Source: Sphingobacterium sp. R2 (GTDB lineage: Bacteria > Bacteroidota > Bacteroidia > Sphingobacteriales > Sphingobacteriaceae). Taken from it: DNA of 64,000 bases. The translations under genes and the position numbers were made by a program. Of the stretch, positions 36,023 through 45,052 are shown one piece after another. The stretch lies in the NCBI RefSeq assembly GCF_040760075.1, contig NZ_CP142884.1:3906001-3970000 (forward strand). Direction: 5' to 3'. The number at the start of each line of letters is the position of its first letter. The first letter of the stretch is position 1. The notes under the pieces were generated by a model. The model did no database searches. It saw nothing but the letters and a program-made list of their open reading frames with translations, and was not told the origin of the DNA.

Positions 36023-36028
36023 TTTGAC

Positions 36029-37348
36029 ATGAAAAATTTAAGAATTATATATATATTCATTTTAACGTTGATATGTTATAGCTTTTTTTCTTGCAAAAAG
36101 GATGTATCTAGCAGCAACATTCAGATTGCGGGTGTCTGGTCACACAGCCGAAATACAGAGAGCTCCCAGATATCTTCCATTTTTTTCAACAACTGGATTC
36201 GTATTCACGGCAACGGTTTTAACGGGCTGCAACGCGTATATTTTAACGGAATGCAGGTTCCATTTATACCTATTTATGTGACTGACACAGACATTATTAT
36301 TAATGTACCAGAGACCGTACCGACAGGGAGTGACGTAAATGACCCAACTCTTTTGCACACGATCAAGCTCGTGACCTCAGCAGGTCAAGCAAGCTTTGAT
36401 GGATTTATTTTTCGCGACCCCGATAAAATACCCTCGATCACTGGAGTGTCCTATACAATGCCCTATGCCGGAGATCTCATTGAAGTATACGGCAAAAACC
36501 TGAAAGAAGCCAGTGCGATAACTTTCCCTGATTCGACAAAAGGCATTATAAAATCTGCCAATGACTCCATTTTACAAGTGATTGTTCCGGCTAACATCGA
36601 TAGACAAAAATATGGTCGTGTTACGATTGACATCGATAATGAGCGCTATTCTTCTGCACCTTACATGTTTTTTCAAAATGGCGTGTTTCTACGAACGTTC
36701 ACAGAGGAAGCTATGATTGCCGGAGGAAACAATGGGATCAGAATCTACTCAAATCCATTGGAAATAACTGCACTTACAGGCCTTCCCCAAAACCCAGAAT
36801 ACGTCATCGCTATACCAGCGACAAAAGTCGATATACCCGTAGCGGCAAATAATGGTATAAGTGGCAACTTCTTTAAGTTTTACGCCTACAAAGCTTTCAA
36901 TACATTGATTGCAAAAAATGGGGATATAAAAGGAAATACGTCGATTGAAAATCTCGCCATACAATTTGACCTCTATATGCCGTCACCGTGGATATCGGGC
37001 GCCATTCCATTTAAAATGAATAAAAATAGAAGTGGTGTAAACTATGCCTACCTCTATAATATCACTCCTTGGGAATGGAAAAAAGTGATTACAGGAGGTC
37101 TTGAGCTAAACCCGTTTAAATTTGAAAATGGGTGGAAAACTATTACGCTTAAGTTTAGCGATTTTCCAACATTAGCCATGAGCTCGCTAAAAGACTATTC
37201 AACATCGTTGCAAACAAATGGCTTTGAATCACTGGTGGGCTATACGAATTACGATGTCAACGAAGATGGCCATACACCGCAAGCTGTGAAGAACTTTCAG
37301 ATGTACCTTGCAAACTTTAGGCTTGTTCCATTGACAAATTTAGAATAA
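36029..37348 (+). CDS. Surface glycan-binding lipoprotein with IPT/TIG repeats (SGBP-B-like)
   Basis: 439 aa. Lipobox SFFSC. The N-terminal half contains two to three IPT/TIG-like domains (WIRIHGNGFNGLQRVYFNGMQV and GDLIEVYGKNLKEASAITFPDS). The C-terminal 190 or so residues, with IENLAIQFDLYMPSPWISGAIPFKMNK and WKTITLKFSDFP, are like the glycan-binding domain of xyloglucan SGBP-B proteins. It sits 6 bp after the SusD gene and is the usual third gene of such loci. It binds glycan at the cell surface; the specificity is unknown. Confidence 0.8.
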   Translation: MKNLRIIYIFILTLICYSFFSCKKDVSSSNIQIAGVWSHSRNTESSQISSIFFNNWIRIHGNGFNGLQRVYFNGMQVPFIPIYVTDTDIIINVPETVPTGSDVNDPTLLHTIKLVTSAGQASFDGFIFRDPDKIPSITGVSYTMPYAGDLIEVYGKNLKEASAITFPDSTKGIIKSANDSILQVIVPANIDRQKYGRVTIDIDNERYSSAPYMFFQNGVFLRTFTEEAMIAGGNNGIRIYSNPLEITALTGLPQNPEYVIAIPATKVDIPVAANNGISGNFFKFYAYKAFNTLIAKNGDIKGNTSIENLAIQFDLYMPSPWISGAIPFKMNKNRSGVNYAYLYNITPWEWKKVITGGLELNPFKFENGWKTITLKFSDFPTLAMSSLKDYSTSLQTNGFESLVGYTNYDVNEDGHTPQAVKNFQMYLANFRLVPLTNLE

Positions 37349-37384
37349 AACATCCGTCATATTATCCCTTCCCTTATCAATCCT

Positions 37385-37419
37385 TTCCGCCCAGAATTAG
37401 CTCTAATTACTGGGCGGAA
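37385..37419 (+). terminator. Terminator after the first Sus locus
   Basis: Stem TTCCGCCCAG/CTGGGCGGAA, extended by ATTAG/CTAAT around a bulged A, 37385-37400 pairing with 37403-37419. TAATTTTATTC follows. It lies 37 bp past the stop of the surface glycan-binding protein gene. Confidence 0.75.
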
Positions 37420-37544
37420 TAATTTTATTCACAACCGCCTCTTCGAATATTCCATCTGCCCTATTTACTGGAAGATATAGAATATCTTATGGTAAGCATT
37501 GGATCGGCAATCTGGTAGGTTTTTTAGCTCGATATCGGCTATAT

Positions 37545-38405
37545 TTAAGCCTTGTAAGCTTCTTTCGATATATTTTGATGCGCAGTATTGCGATAACCTT
37601 TTAAGCTCAAACCTTTATGTCTTTTGAAGAACTTATTGATATGGCTTTCATCTGCAAACCCAAATTCATCGGCTAATTCATGAACCCTTTTGTCACTAAA
37701 CCGTAATCTATGTTCTATCAAACGAATACGATAAGAGGATATATAACTTTGGATGGTTTCGCCGCATTGTTTTCTAAAATAAGTACCGAGGTAAGTTGGA
37801 GCTACACCGAACTGATTAGCAATTGCAGAAATTTTCAGTAATTCTGGCTCTCGAATATTTTCCTGTATATAATCTAGTATCTGCAATATTCGACCGTCTG
37901 ATTTAGAGGAGATGCCCTTAGGCTTCATCACAGCAATATTTCTTCCTGCAATGACAATGACAGCATTGACCAAATGACGGTTAAGATCCTCGTTGTAGAT
38001 GGATTGATGAGCTATGGCCTGTCGTAAATTCTGCATAAGTAAAGCAACCATTTCCTGATCTTCTCTATTGACAAGGACAGAACCAGCTAAATGTGAAGCA
38101 TAATATAATATACATTCCAGATGGTCAATACTTTTCCATTGGTATTCTTTTATATAGCTTTCCCTAAAACGTACCACCATAAACTCACATATGCTTTCTA
38201 AATCAAACTCGTGACGATCATGCGGTGCAAGGAGAAACATATCACCCGCATGGTAAGCGAGCTTGTTCCCATTGACAACGTGAACTCCACATCCCGAAAT
38301 AACATAAACCAATTCAAAAAAATTAAATTCCCTGTCCCGCAATGGGCAGTGGTCCACCTTTTCATAAAAAACTTCTATTGATTGATAAATATTTTCTTTT
38401 GGCAT
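37545..38405 (-). CDS. AraC family transcriptional regulator with N-terminal cupin
   Basis: 286 aa. The cupin-like sensor (about 20-110) contains FFELVYVISGCGVHVVNGNKLAYHAGDMFLLAPHDRHEF. The C-terminal AraC double HTH (about 185-280) contains ISAIANQFGVAPTYLGTYFRKQCGETIQSYISSYRIRL and HELADEFGFADESHINKFFKRHKGLSLKGYR. It is divergent from the MDR oxidoreductase gene, which with the following quinone reductase is its probable target. It could instead act on the Sus locus on its other side, whose terminator lies between them. Confidence 0.88.
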   Translation of the reverse strand: MPKENIYQSIEVFYEKVDHCPLRDREFNFFELVYVISGCGVHVVNGNKLAYHAGDMFLLAPHDRHEFDLESICEFMVVRFRESYIKEYQWKSIDHLECILYYASHLAGSVLVNREDQEMVALLMQNLRQAIAHQSIYNEDLNRHLVNAVIVIAGRNIAVMKPKGISSKSDGRILQILDYIQENIREPELLKISAIANQFGVAPTYLGTYFRKQCGETIQSYISSYRIRLIEHRLRFSDKRVHELADEFGFADESHINKFFKRHKGLSLKGYRNTAHQNISKEAYKA

Positions 38406-38430
38406 ACTACAAAACTACCAATAAATACTG

Positions 38431-38471
38431 TAAAAGTACCTGTTTTAGGGACTTTTATCGGTCTATATTTG
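38431..38471 (+). promoter_or_regulatory. Inverted repeat and promoter of the MDR oxidoreductase gene
   Basis: TAAAAGTACC (38431-38440) and GGGACTTTTA (38448-38457) form a 10-bp dyad with one mismatch and a 7-bp spacer. A plus-strand -7 element TATATTTG follows at 38464-38471, 20 bp before the ATG. The dyad covers the -33 area, so it is a candidate operator. A minus-strand TAGTTTTG at 38410-38417 could serve the AraC gene. Confidence 0.6.
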
Positions 38472-38490
38472 CCTAACAAATAGTAAAAAA

Positions 38491-39438
38491 ATGAAAGCAA
38501 TAATATTGGAAAAGTTCGGAAATACAACTGGTCTTGTTTACAAGAATATTGAAAAACCAAGTGTTAAAGCACATGAAGTTTTGATAAAGGTAAGAGCCAT
38601 AAGTGTGAATCCTGTTGATGCTAAAGTCCGTAGCAGGCAAGCACCTTTAGCAGAAGAATTGGCACATCATGATCCATTGATTTTGGGGTGGGATGTTTCT
38701 GGAGAAGTGATAGAAATCGGGGATCAGGTTCATCAATTCAAAATTGGTGATGAAGTTTTCGGGATGATCAATTTTGTTGGTCACGGCAAAGCGTATGCCG
38801 AATACGTCTCTGCTCCGGCGGAGCATCTTGCTTTTAAACCGCATAACATTAGCCATATCGAAGCCGCGGCCAGTACCTTATCGGCCTTAACAGCATGGCA
38901 GGCGTTTGACAGTTATGGAAAATTGAGACCGCAAGATAAGGTTCTTATTCACGGAGCTTCGGGTGGCGTAGGGCATTTTGCTATACAAATTGCAAAACAT
39001 ATTGGTGCTTATGTGGTTGCAACATCATCTAATTCCAATCGAGATTTTGTACTCAGCTTGGGTGCAGATAAACACATTAATTATAAAACGACGCATTTTG
39101 AAGATGTACTTCATGACATAGATTTTGTACTAGAAACCATTGGAGGCGATAATTTCCAAAAGTCTGTAAGTGTACTAAAACCGTTTGGAACTATAGTGGC
39201 ATTACCGTCTGGCCACACAAAAGACGACGAGCTTAAAGCGCAACAAAAGCAGTTACATGCCTGCTATTTCATGTCGGTTTATTCTTGCGGTGTTGATATG
39301 CAGCGAATTGCATCACTATTAGAAAGAGGTATTTTGATACCTCATATTTCTCATGTGTACAATTTCGACGAGATAGCAAAGGCACATATACACATCGAAA
39401 CCGGCCGTACAGTCGGAAAAATAGTAGTCACTTTATAA
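38491..39438 (+). CDS. NADP-dependent quinone-oxidoreductase-like MDR protein
   Basis: Medium-chain dehydrogenase/reductase, 315 aa, of the zinc-lacking quinone oxidoreductase branch. N-terminal GroES-like domain (MKAIILEKFGN...VRAISVNPVDAKVRS, GWDVSGEVIEIGDQVHQFKIGDEVFGM). Rossmann domain VLIHGASGGVGHFAIQIAKHIGAYVVATSS, with the AxxGxxG NADPH motif as GASGGVGHFA. No structural-zinc Cys set is visible. It probably reduces quinones or enones using NADPH. It is the first gene after the divergent AraC and is followed by another quinone-reductase-like gene. Confidence 0.88.
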   Translation: MKAIILEKFGNTTGLVYKNIEKPSVKAHEVLIKVRAISVNPVDAKVRSRQAPLAEELAHHDPLILGWDVSGEVIEIGDQVHQFKIGDEVFGMINFVGHGKAYAEYVSAPAEHLAFKPHNISHIEAAASTLSALTAWQAFDSYGKLRPQDKVLIHGASGGVGHFAIQIAKHIGAYVVATSSNSNRDFVLSLGADKHINYKTTHFEDVLHDIDFVLETIGGDNFQKSVSVLKPFGTIVALPSGHTKDDELKAQQKQLHACYFMSVYSCGVDMQRIASLLERGILIPHISHVYNFDEIAKAHIHIETGRTVGKIVVTL

Positions 39439-39500
39439 AACGTTAAGCCATTTTACAACCAGCAAATCAAGTTATCCAACAGCATTTTAAGTCAAACGAA

Positions 39501-40097
39501 ATGAAGAAGATAGTAGTCATCAACGGACATCCCGATAGTGATAGTTTCAACGAAGCATTAGCGCAGTCATATATTAAATCTTCCTTAACAAATGGCGCTG
39601 ATATACGTTACGTGGCCATAGGAGCATTAAATTTTAACCCCAATCTCCAGTTTGGTTATCGACAAAGGATGGACCTTGAACCAGATTTGGTAAAAGCATT
39701 CGAAGATATACAATGGAGCCAACACCAGGTTTGGATACATCCGCTGTGGCGGATGGGTATGCCTGCAATTATGAAGGGCTTTATCGACCGTTTATTTCTA
39801 CCAGGATTAGCTTTTAAAAGTGATAAAAATGGGATTAGTACAGGTCTGCTAAGTTCAAAAACAGCAAGAATTATTACCACATCTGGCGATTTATCTTTGG
39901 ATACTTATGAAGAAATTTACCATTCTTGTGGGCTGGTTCAATTGGGAAAAGGCATATTGAGATATTGTGGCGTGTCATCCATTCAAAGCGTATTTATAGG
40001 CCCATTACACCATATGGATAGATTTGATAGGGCAAAATACCTAGAATATACAGCCTCGATGGCTTTTAATGATATAAATATAACATCCTCAACTTAG
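39501..40097 (+). CDS. NAD(P)H:quinone oxidoreductase-like flavoprotein
   Basis: Flavodoxin-fold FMN/FAD quinone reductase of the MdaB/KefF/YwrO group, 198 aa. FMN-phosphate loop region INGHPDSDSFNEALAQSY. The family motif is HPLWRMGMPAIMKGFIDRLFLPGLAF, here with RM in place of the usual W-W. A C-terminal CGVSSIQSVFIGPLH follows. It performs two-electron reduction of quinones and avoids semiquinones. It lies 62 bp after the MDR gene, and both probably answer to the divergent AraC. Confidence 0.85.
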   Translation: MKKIVVINGHPDSDSFNEALAQSYIKSSLTNGADIRYVAIGALNFNPNLQFGYRQRMDLEPDLVKAFEDIQWSQHQVWIHPLWRMGMPAIMKGFIDRLFLPGLAFKSDKNGISTGLLSSKTARIITTSGDLSLDTYEEIYHSCGLVQLGKGILRYCGVSSIQSVFIGPLHHMDRFDRAKYLEYTASMAFNDINITSST

Positions 40098-40218
40098 TTA
40101 TAGTTTTTTATTAGAGATTACTATAAATCGCTTTGCATATTTGATAGTTTAAAGCTCGTTTGTAGCTCCTTATATAATGTTCCACTTTTTTAGTATCTTA
40201 ACTGTAAACATCAATACC

Positions 40219-43185
40219 ATGCCGAAAAAAATTATTAGAAATCTTCAGATAGGTGTAGTGCTCTCATTGATACTGCTGATTGCGAGTTCCGTAGCATCTT
40301 ATATCAGCATACGAAACCAGATGGAGAATAGAGAAAGCTTCTTAAAAAGTAAGGAATCTATAAGTTTGATAAAAGATCTTCTAAACATACTCTTAGATGC
40401 TGAGACAGGCAATCGGGGATATCAACTTACCGGTAGGGAAAATTTTCTGGAACCTTTTAATAAGAGCAGGAAGGAGTATCCGCTGCTCGTTGCTCAAGAA
40501 AGTAAATTTCAACTCAAAGATAAACAACAAATGAATACCTTAAGTGATCTGCTACGTAATTCAGAAGCAATGATGAAAGGTTATGTCTTACTGATTGAAA
40601 ATCGTAAAAATGGGTTATTAATGACCCCAGAAGAACTGATAGAAAATAAGAGGACAATGGATAAATGCCGTATGCTCGTTAACGAATTTGTCAAACATGA
40701 GGAAATTCAGCTTGCTATAAAAAATGAAGATCTGAATACGTCTTCTAAATGGACTGTTCTATTTATCCTCTTTTCTGCAGTTGCAGCCATTGGTGTTACT
40801 ATCTTCGTTTATATACAATTAAAGTCCGACATTTTACGCAGAGATAAGCTCGAAAAGGATCTTTTTCGTACCAAGGAAATGCTGGAGGAAACAAGTGCGG
40901 TTGCACAAGTTGGCGGCTGGGAGGCTAATATGAAAACTGGTAAGCTCTTCTGGTCTCAAAGTACGAGGGAAATTCACAAAATCGAAAGCAATTTCCAACC
41001 AAATTTTGAAAATGCTCTTGGATTTTATGAAGGAGAAAATGAAAAACGACTAAGATCTCTCTTTGAAAGGGCTGTACAACAAGGAATTTCTTTTGATGAA
41101 GAGCTTCAGCTTTTGCGTAATGACGGCATTACAATCTGGGTGAGAGTAAAGGGTATTCCTGAATTTGAAGATGAAATCTGCAAAAGGGTCTATGGAATTA
41201 TCCAGGACATTGATATCTTTAAAAAAATGTTTTTGGAAATCAAGAGCAAAGAGGCTATGATGCAATCTTTCGCCACTGATGTCCCCATTCCTTTAGCTAT
41301 GTTCGACAAAGTCTTTAACTATGTTGCTGTAAGTAGCAAATGGAAAGAGGAATTTGATATTCATGACGTGAATCTTCTCGGCAAAAATCTCTTCAGCACA
41401 TCTCCGGATATTCCAGGAGATAGAACAGAAATCTACAGGAATGCATTGTTGGGACAAACTTACAATCATGAAGACTTTAAATTAAAGGTGAAAGGAAAGG
41501 AAGAAATTCAGCATTATGACCTTAAAGTGGGACCTTGGTATCTTACAAACGACGAAGTAGGCGGTATCATTATTTCCATACAGAATATTACTAATGCAGT
41601 GAAAATTAATGATGAGCTAAAAAATGCGAAAGCAGCCGCAGATCTTGCCAGCAAGGCAAAATCCGAATTTCTAGCCAACATGAGTCATGAAATTCGTACC
41701 CCTTTGAATGGGGTTATTGGTTTTTCTGACCTACTCTTGAGAACACTACTCAATGAAACACAGATGCAATATCTGAATTATATCAATGAGTCCGGTGAAA
41801 ATCTGCTTGGAATTATCAATGATATCTTGGATTTTTCTAAAATAGAATCCGGAAAAATGGAGCTCTCAATCGAAAAAAGCAATATTTACGATATGCTAAG
41901 CCAAGTTATAAATGTTATACTTTATCAATCGCGCAAAAAAAATATCGAGCTCTTGCTGAATGTTAAACCAGATTTACCAAAAATGTTATACTTTGATGAA
42001 GCAAGGTTAAAGCAAATCTTAATCAACCTTTTGGGTAATTCGGTTAAATTCACGGAAGAGGGAGAGATTGAATTAAAGGTAGAACAGTTACGCATAGAAG
42101 ATAATATGATCACTTTACGCTTTTCAGTAAGAGATACCGGGATTGGAATTCCTACTGAGAAACAGAAATATATTTTTGATGCTTTTACCCAAGAAAACAG
42201 TTCAATTAGCAAAAGATATGGAGGCACAGGGCTCGGGCTAACCATCTCCAACAATATTTTGGGATATATGGGAAGTCATTTATCCCTAATCAGCCAAATG
42301 GGAAGCGGTTCAGTGTTTTTCTTCGATATCAAGGTTCCCTATGAAATTCCCGAATGGGAAGATGAGGATGATATATCTATTAAAACGGCTCTAATCGTTG
42401 ATGATAATGAATCCAACAGAATCATTCTAGAACACATGCTCGCCTATAAAGATATCAAGTCTACCCTGGCTTCTAATGGAATGGAAGCGTTAGATATCAT
42501 GTTGAAAGGTGAGCGGTTCGACGTGATCCTGATGGATTATCATATGCCTATAATGTCGGGAGTAGAAACAATCGATAAAATAAAAGGACTATTAAATCAG
42601 CGCAAAGAGACTACCCAATTTATACTACTCTCTTCTTCCTCCGACGAACTGGATACGTATACATCACGTAAAAATACTGAAAATATGTATCTTTTGATGA
42701 AGCCTATAAAATCCAATGAATTATACCAAATAATTAAAAACATTAACAAAGATACTGCAGGAGAAAACATACTGGACCAAGCTGGAGCACAACTACCGTT
42801 ATTTGGTCTACCATCGGAAGTACTATTGGTTGATGATAACCCTGTGAATATGGCCCTGAATAATAAGATAATCAGATCCTTTGCTCCTAATGTGCTACTT
42901 ACAGAAGCTGTTAATGGTATTCAGGCATTGGAAGAATGTAAGAAGAAGCAGTTCGCAGTTATTATTATTGATGTACAGATGCCAATAATGAGTGGTATTG
43001 ATGCGACCCGATATATTAGGATGTTGCCGGGTTATCAAGATGTACCTATCATAGGCCTAACTGCCGGCAGTGTACAGGGAGAAAGAAAAAGATGCATTGA
43101 ATACGGAATGAATGACCTTCTTGGCAAACCTATACGACAGGCTGAACTTTTTGAAGTACTTAAGAAATATATAGATGAGGACTAA
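40219..43185 (+). CDS. Hybrid sensor histidine kinase: CHASE3, PAS, HisKA, HATPase, two receivers
   Basis: Membrane hybrid kinase of 988 aa from ATG 40219; an ATG 14 codons upstream is possible. TM1 (about 8-32), periplasmic CHASE3 domain (LLNILLDAETGNRGYQLTG is diagnostic), TM2 (about 185-205), and two PAS domains (about 220-460). HisKA has MSHEIRTPLNGVIGFSD, and the HATPase has NLLGNSVKFTEEG, RDTGIGI and GGTGLGL. Receivers carry Asp in LMDYHMPIMSG and IIDVQMPIMSG. There is no DNA-binding output. The output must pass through a partner, for which a phosphotransfer protein is expected but not seen. The signal is unknown; CHASE3 suggests an external cue. Confidence 0.9.
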   Translation: MPKKIIRNLQIGVVLSLILLIASSVASYISIRNQMENRESFLKSKESISLIKDLLNILLDAETGNRGYQLTGRENFLEPFNKSRKEYPLLVAQESKFQLKDKQQMNTLSDLLRNSEAMMKGYVLLIENRKNGLLMTPEELIENKRTMDKCRMLVNEFVKHEEIQLAIKNEDLNTSSKWTVLFILFSAVAAIGVTIFVYIQLKSDILRRDKLEKDLFRTKEMLEETSAVAQVGGWEANMKTGKLFWSQSTREIHKIESNFQPNFENALGFYEGENEKRLRSLFERAVQQGISFDEELQLLRNDGITIWVRVKGIPEFEDEICKRVYGIIQDIDIFKKMFLEIKSKEAMMQSFATDVPIPLAMFDKVFNYVAVSSKWKEEFDIHDVNLLGKNLFSTSPDIPGDRTEIYRNALLGQTYNHEDFKLKVKGKEEIQHYDLKVGPWYLTNDEVGGIIISIQNITNAVKINDELKNAKAAADLASKAKSEFLANMSHEIRTPLNGVIGFSDLLLRTLLNETQMQYLNYINESGENLLGIINDILDFSKIESGKMELSIEKSNIYDMLSQVINVILYQSRKKNIELLLNVKPDLPKMLYFDEARLKQILINLLGNSVKFTEEGEIELKVEQLRIEDNMITLRFSVRDTGIGIPTEKQKYIFDAFTQENSSISKRYGGTGLGLTISNNILGYMGSHLSLISQMGSGSVFFFDIKVPYEIPEWEDEDDISIKTALIVDDNESNRIILEHMLAYKDIKSTLASNGMEALDIMLKGERFDVILMDYHMPIMSGVETIDKIKGLLNQRKETTQFILLSSSSDELDTYTSRKNTENMYLLMKPIKSNELYQIIKNINKDTAGENILDQAGAQLPLFGLPSEVLLVDDNPVNMALNNKIIRSFAPNVLLTEAVNGIQALEECKKKQFAVIIIDVQMPIMSGIDATRYIRMLPGYQDVPIIGLTAGSVQGERKRCIEYGMNDLLGKPIRQAELFEVLKKYIDED

Positions 43186-43333
43186 TTATAACGTAATAAT
43201 TTTAAAATCCTCTACGAGCGTGCACATAAACTTGACATCCAAGAACGGTGGATGCTTGTCCATAACTACAGAGGCTAAAAAAAAACTTAAGTCAGTTTTT
43301 TGCATACTGCTCGGATAAGATCTCTATCGACAA

Positions 43334-44047
43334 CTATAAAATTAAACGTATGATTTTCTTTTCCTCGTCAACTGAATAATTCAATTCTCTATGAAAAAAT
43401 TGCTCAAAGATCGCTGAGACATCGATATAAGGATCTTTAACATCACTTACACTTCCACCCGACCGGCGAGACATACCTTGATTAATGATAGTTTTTATAA
43501 ATGGGGGCTTCCTTAAAGATTTTGGAGCTTTTTCGTCGATACTGTAGGCCAACAAAAGTTGGCCATTCCGATCAAAAGCACTATTTACCGTATAGTATGA
43601 ACTAGCGTCAACGTATTTTCTCTCCTCTCGACAGAAAATTTTCGATTTATCGTAATTGATAAAGGTGACGCTCCCCTGAAAAAATGGATTGCTCGGTTTT
43701 TCAGGATTGAGTTGGTAGTGTTGCTCCGCTAGTGCAGAAATAAAACATACCGTACCTGATCCAGCTTTTAAAAACACTTTCTTATCGCTAACGAAACGTT
43801 TACTGAACGCAAATACGCCACCATTGCCCAATTCATAGATTTTACCATTTGACTCAATGCCAATAATATAACCTCTCGCGACAAACTCCTTTTGCCACCA
43901 ACCGAAAGTTTTTCCGATAAAAAATAAAGGGATTAAAAAAGGCAAGATAATTAAAAATCGACCGCTTTTTCGAAATAATATAGTGCGTTGTGTTTCCTGC
44001 TTATTTTCGTTTTCCACCCCGTCAAAGTTGGTAAACTGCTCTCCCAT
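43334..44047 (-). CDS. Single-TM protein of unknown function
   Basis: 237 aa, no family recognised. A short cytoplasmic tail with QETQRTILFRKSGR is followed by one TM helix (FLIILPFLIPLFFIGKTFGWW, about 31-51). The rest, about 185 residues, is mostly beta and probably outside the membrane (FVARGYIIGIESNGKIYELGNGGVFAF...). It starts 30 bp after the partner gene at 44077, which has a similar layout. The two look like a secreted-domain or immunity pair, but no toxin or secretion gene is nearby to support that. Confidence 0.6.
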   Translation of the reverse strand: MGEQFTNFDGVENENKQETQRTILFRKSGRFLIILPFLIPLFFIGKTFGWWQKEFVARGYIIGIESNGKIYELGNGGVFAFSKRFVSDKKVFLKAGSGTVCFISALAEQHYQLNPEKPSNPFFQGSVTFINYDKSKIFCREERKYVDASSYYTVNSAFDRNGQLLLAYSIDEKAPKSLRKPPFIKTIINQGMSRRSGGSVSDVKDPYIDVSAIFEQFFHRELNYSVDEEKKIIRLIL

Positions 44048-44076
44048 TTTCTATGTGATTAGTTTAATAAAAATAA

Positions 44077-44823
44077 CTACTCAACGCCCTTGAAAGACAT
44101 AATGACGCCAGAATATTTATCATGGCCCGCACCAATATATGACAGATCTATTCTTGATAAATCTTTATTCAGGACCGCTTCTTTGAATAGTGGATAATCC
44201 ATCCTCTCAATGTGGTTATTCCAATCTTCATCGGTTGTTGGTTTGATTGAATCCAAATCTTTCATTTCAAACATCGCCCGATCTGTCATTTTTTTTGATC
44301 GTTGGACAAAAATTGTATCTCCTTCTATCTTTAGAATTTTAACCCAACCTCCGGGCAAACCTTCGATATTATTTCCTTCAGCGTCAGTAAAGAAACTTGC
44401 TCCATACAGTTGTCCCACTTGTAATTGTCGAGCCGATTCCACAAGCTTATCCTTTTCATTACGGTATTTCTTACCATCCAAATTTAGTTTTATACCGTAA
44501 ATGATAGAGCCGGCAATCGCTATTGAGGCTATCATCAAATACCCTTTCCATAGTTTGAAATAGGGGATTTTAAGCGTCTTTTTAAATTTCTTAACTTCCT
44601 CTTTTATTTCGGGTGAATAATTTCGAGCGTGGATAACCTGGCCATTTTGATTCACTAAACGAGACATTTTTACTAAACCCCCACCAACTGGGAATCCTAA
44701 AAATTTGGTTGCTGGTGTGATGATACTGAGATTAAAATTTTGCGGTATTGTCTCATTCTTTAATGTAGCTAAAATATTTTTACTTCCTAGAACGTACTCG
44801 TACCGCGTATAGATGAAAAGCAT
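44077..44823 (-). CDS. Single-TM protein of unknown function, partner of the 43334 gene
   Basis: 248 aa, no family recognised. An N-terminal part of about 85 residues (MLFIYTRYEYVLGSKNILATLKNETIPQNF...) is followed by one TM helix (YLMIASIAIAGSIIYGI, about 95-112) and a C-terminal domain with KILKIEGDTIFVQRSKKMTDRAMFEMKDLDSIKP. Promoter match at 44854-44884. It forms a two-gene unit with the next gene. A function cannot be assigned. Confidence 0.6.
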   Translation of the reverse strand: MLFIYTRYEYVLGSKNILATLKNETIPQNFNLSIITPATKFLGFPVGGGLVKMSRLVNQNGQVIHARNYSPEIKEEVKKFKKTLKIPYFKLWKGYLMIASIAIAGSIIYGIKLNLDGKKYRNEKDKLVESARQLQVGQLYGASFFTDAEGNNIEGLPGGWVKILKIEGDTIFVQRSKKMTDRAMFEMKDLDSIKPTTDEDWNNHIERMDYPLFKEAVLNKDLSRIDLSYIGAGHDKYSGVIMSFKGVE

Positions 44824-44853
44824 AAATTGAATAAATTATAAATACTAAAATAC

Positions 44854-44884
44854 CAAAATTAAGAAAAAACTTTATTTGTAACAA
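44854..44884 (-). promoter_or_regulatory. Promoter of the two unknown membrane-protein genes
   Basis: Minus-strand TTG (44882-44884), 20-bp spacer, TAATTTTG (44854-44861), about 31 bp ahead of the ATG at 44823. It fits the TTG/TAnnTTTG form. Confidence 0.5.
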
Positions 44885-45052
44885 TCCTGCACTAATTAAC
44901 TTATTAATACAGAAATTACTAAAATTACTTTTTCACTAATTGATTTACTACTATATCACTTTTCAACTAATTTAGCGCGTGGAATGGCATCTCTATGAGA
45001 GGAAATGAAGTTGATAGCTACTTGAGCTTAATATTAAAAAATCGGTGGTCAA

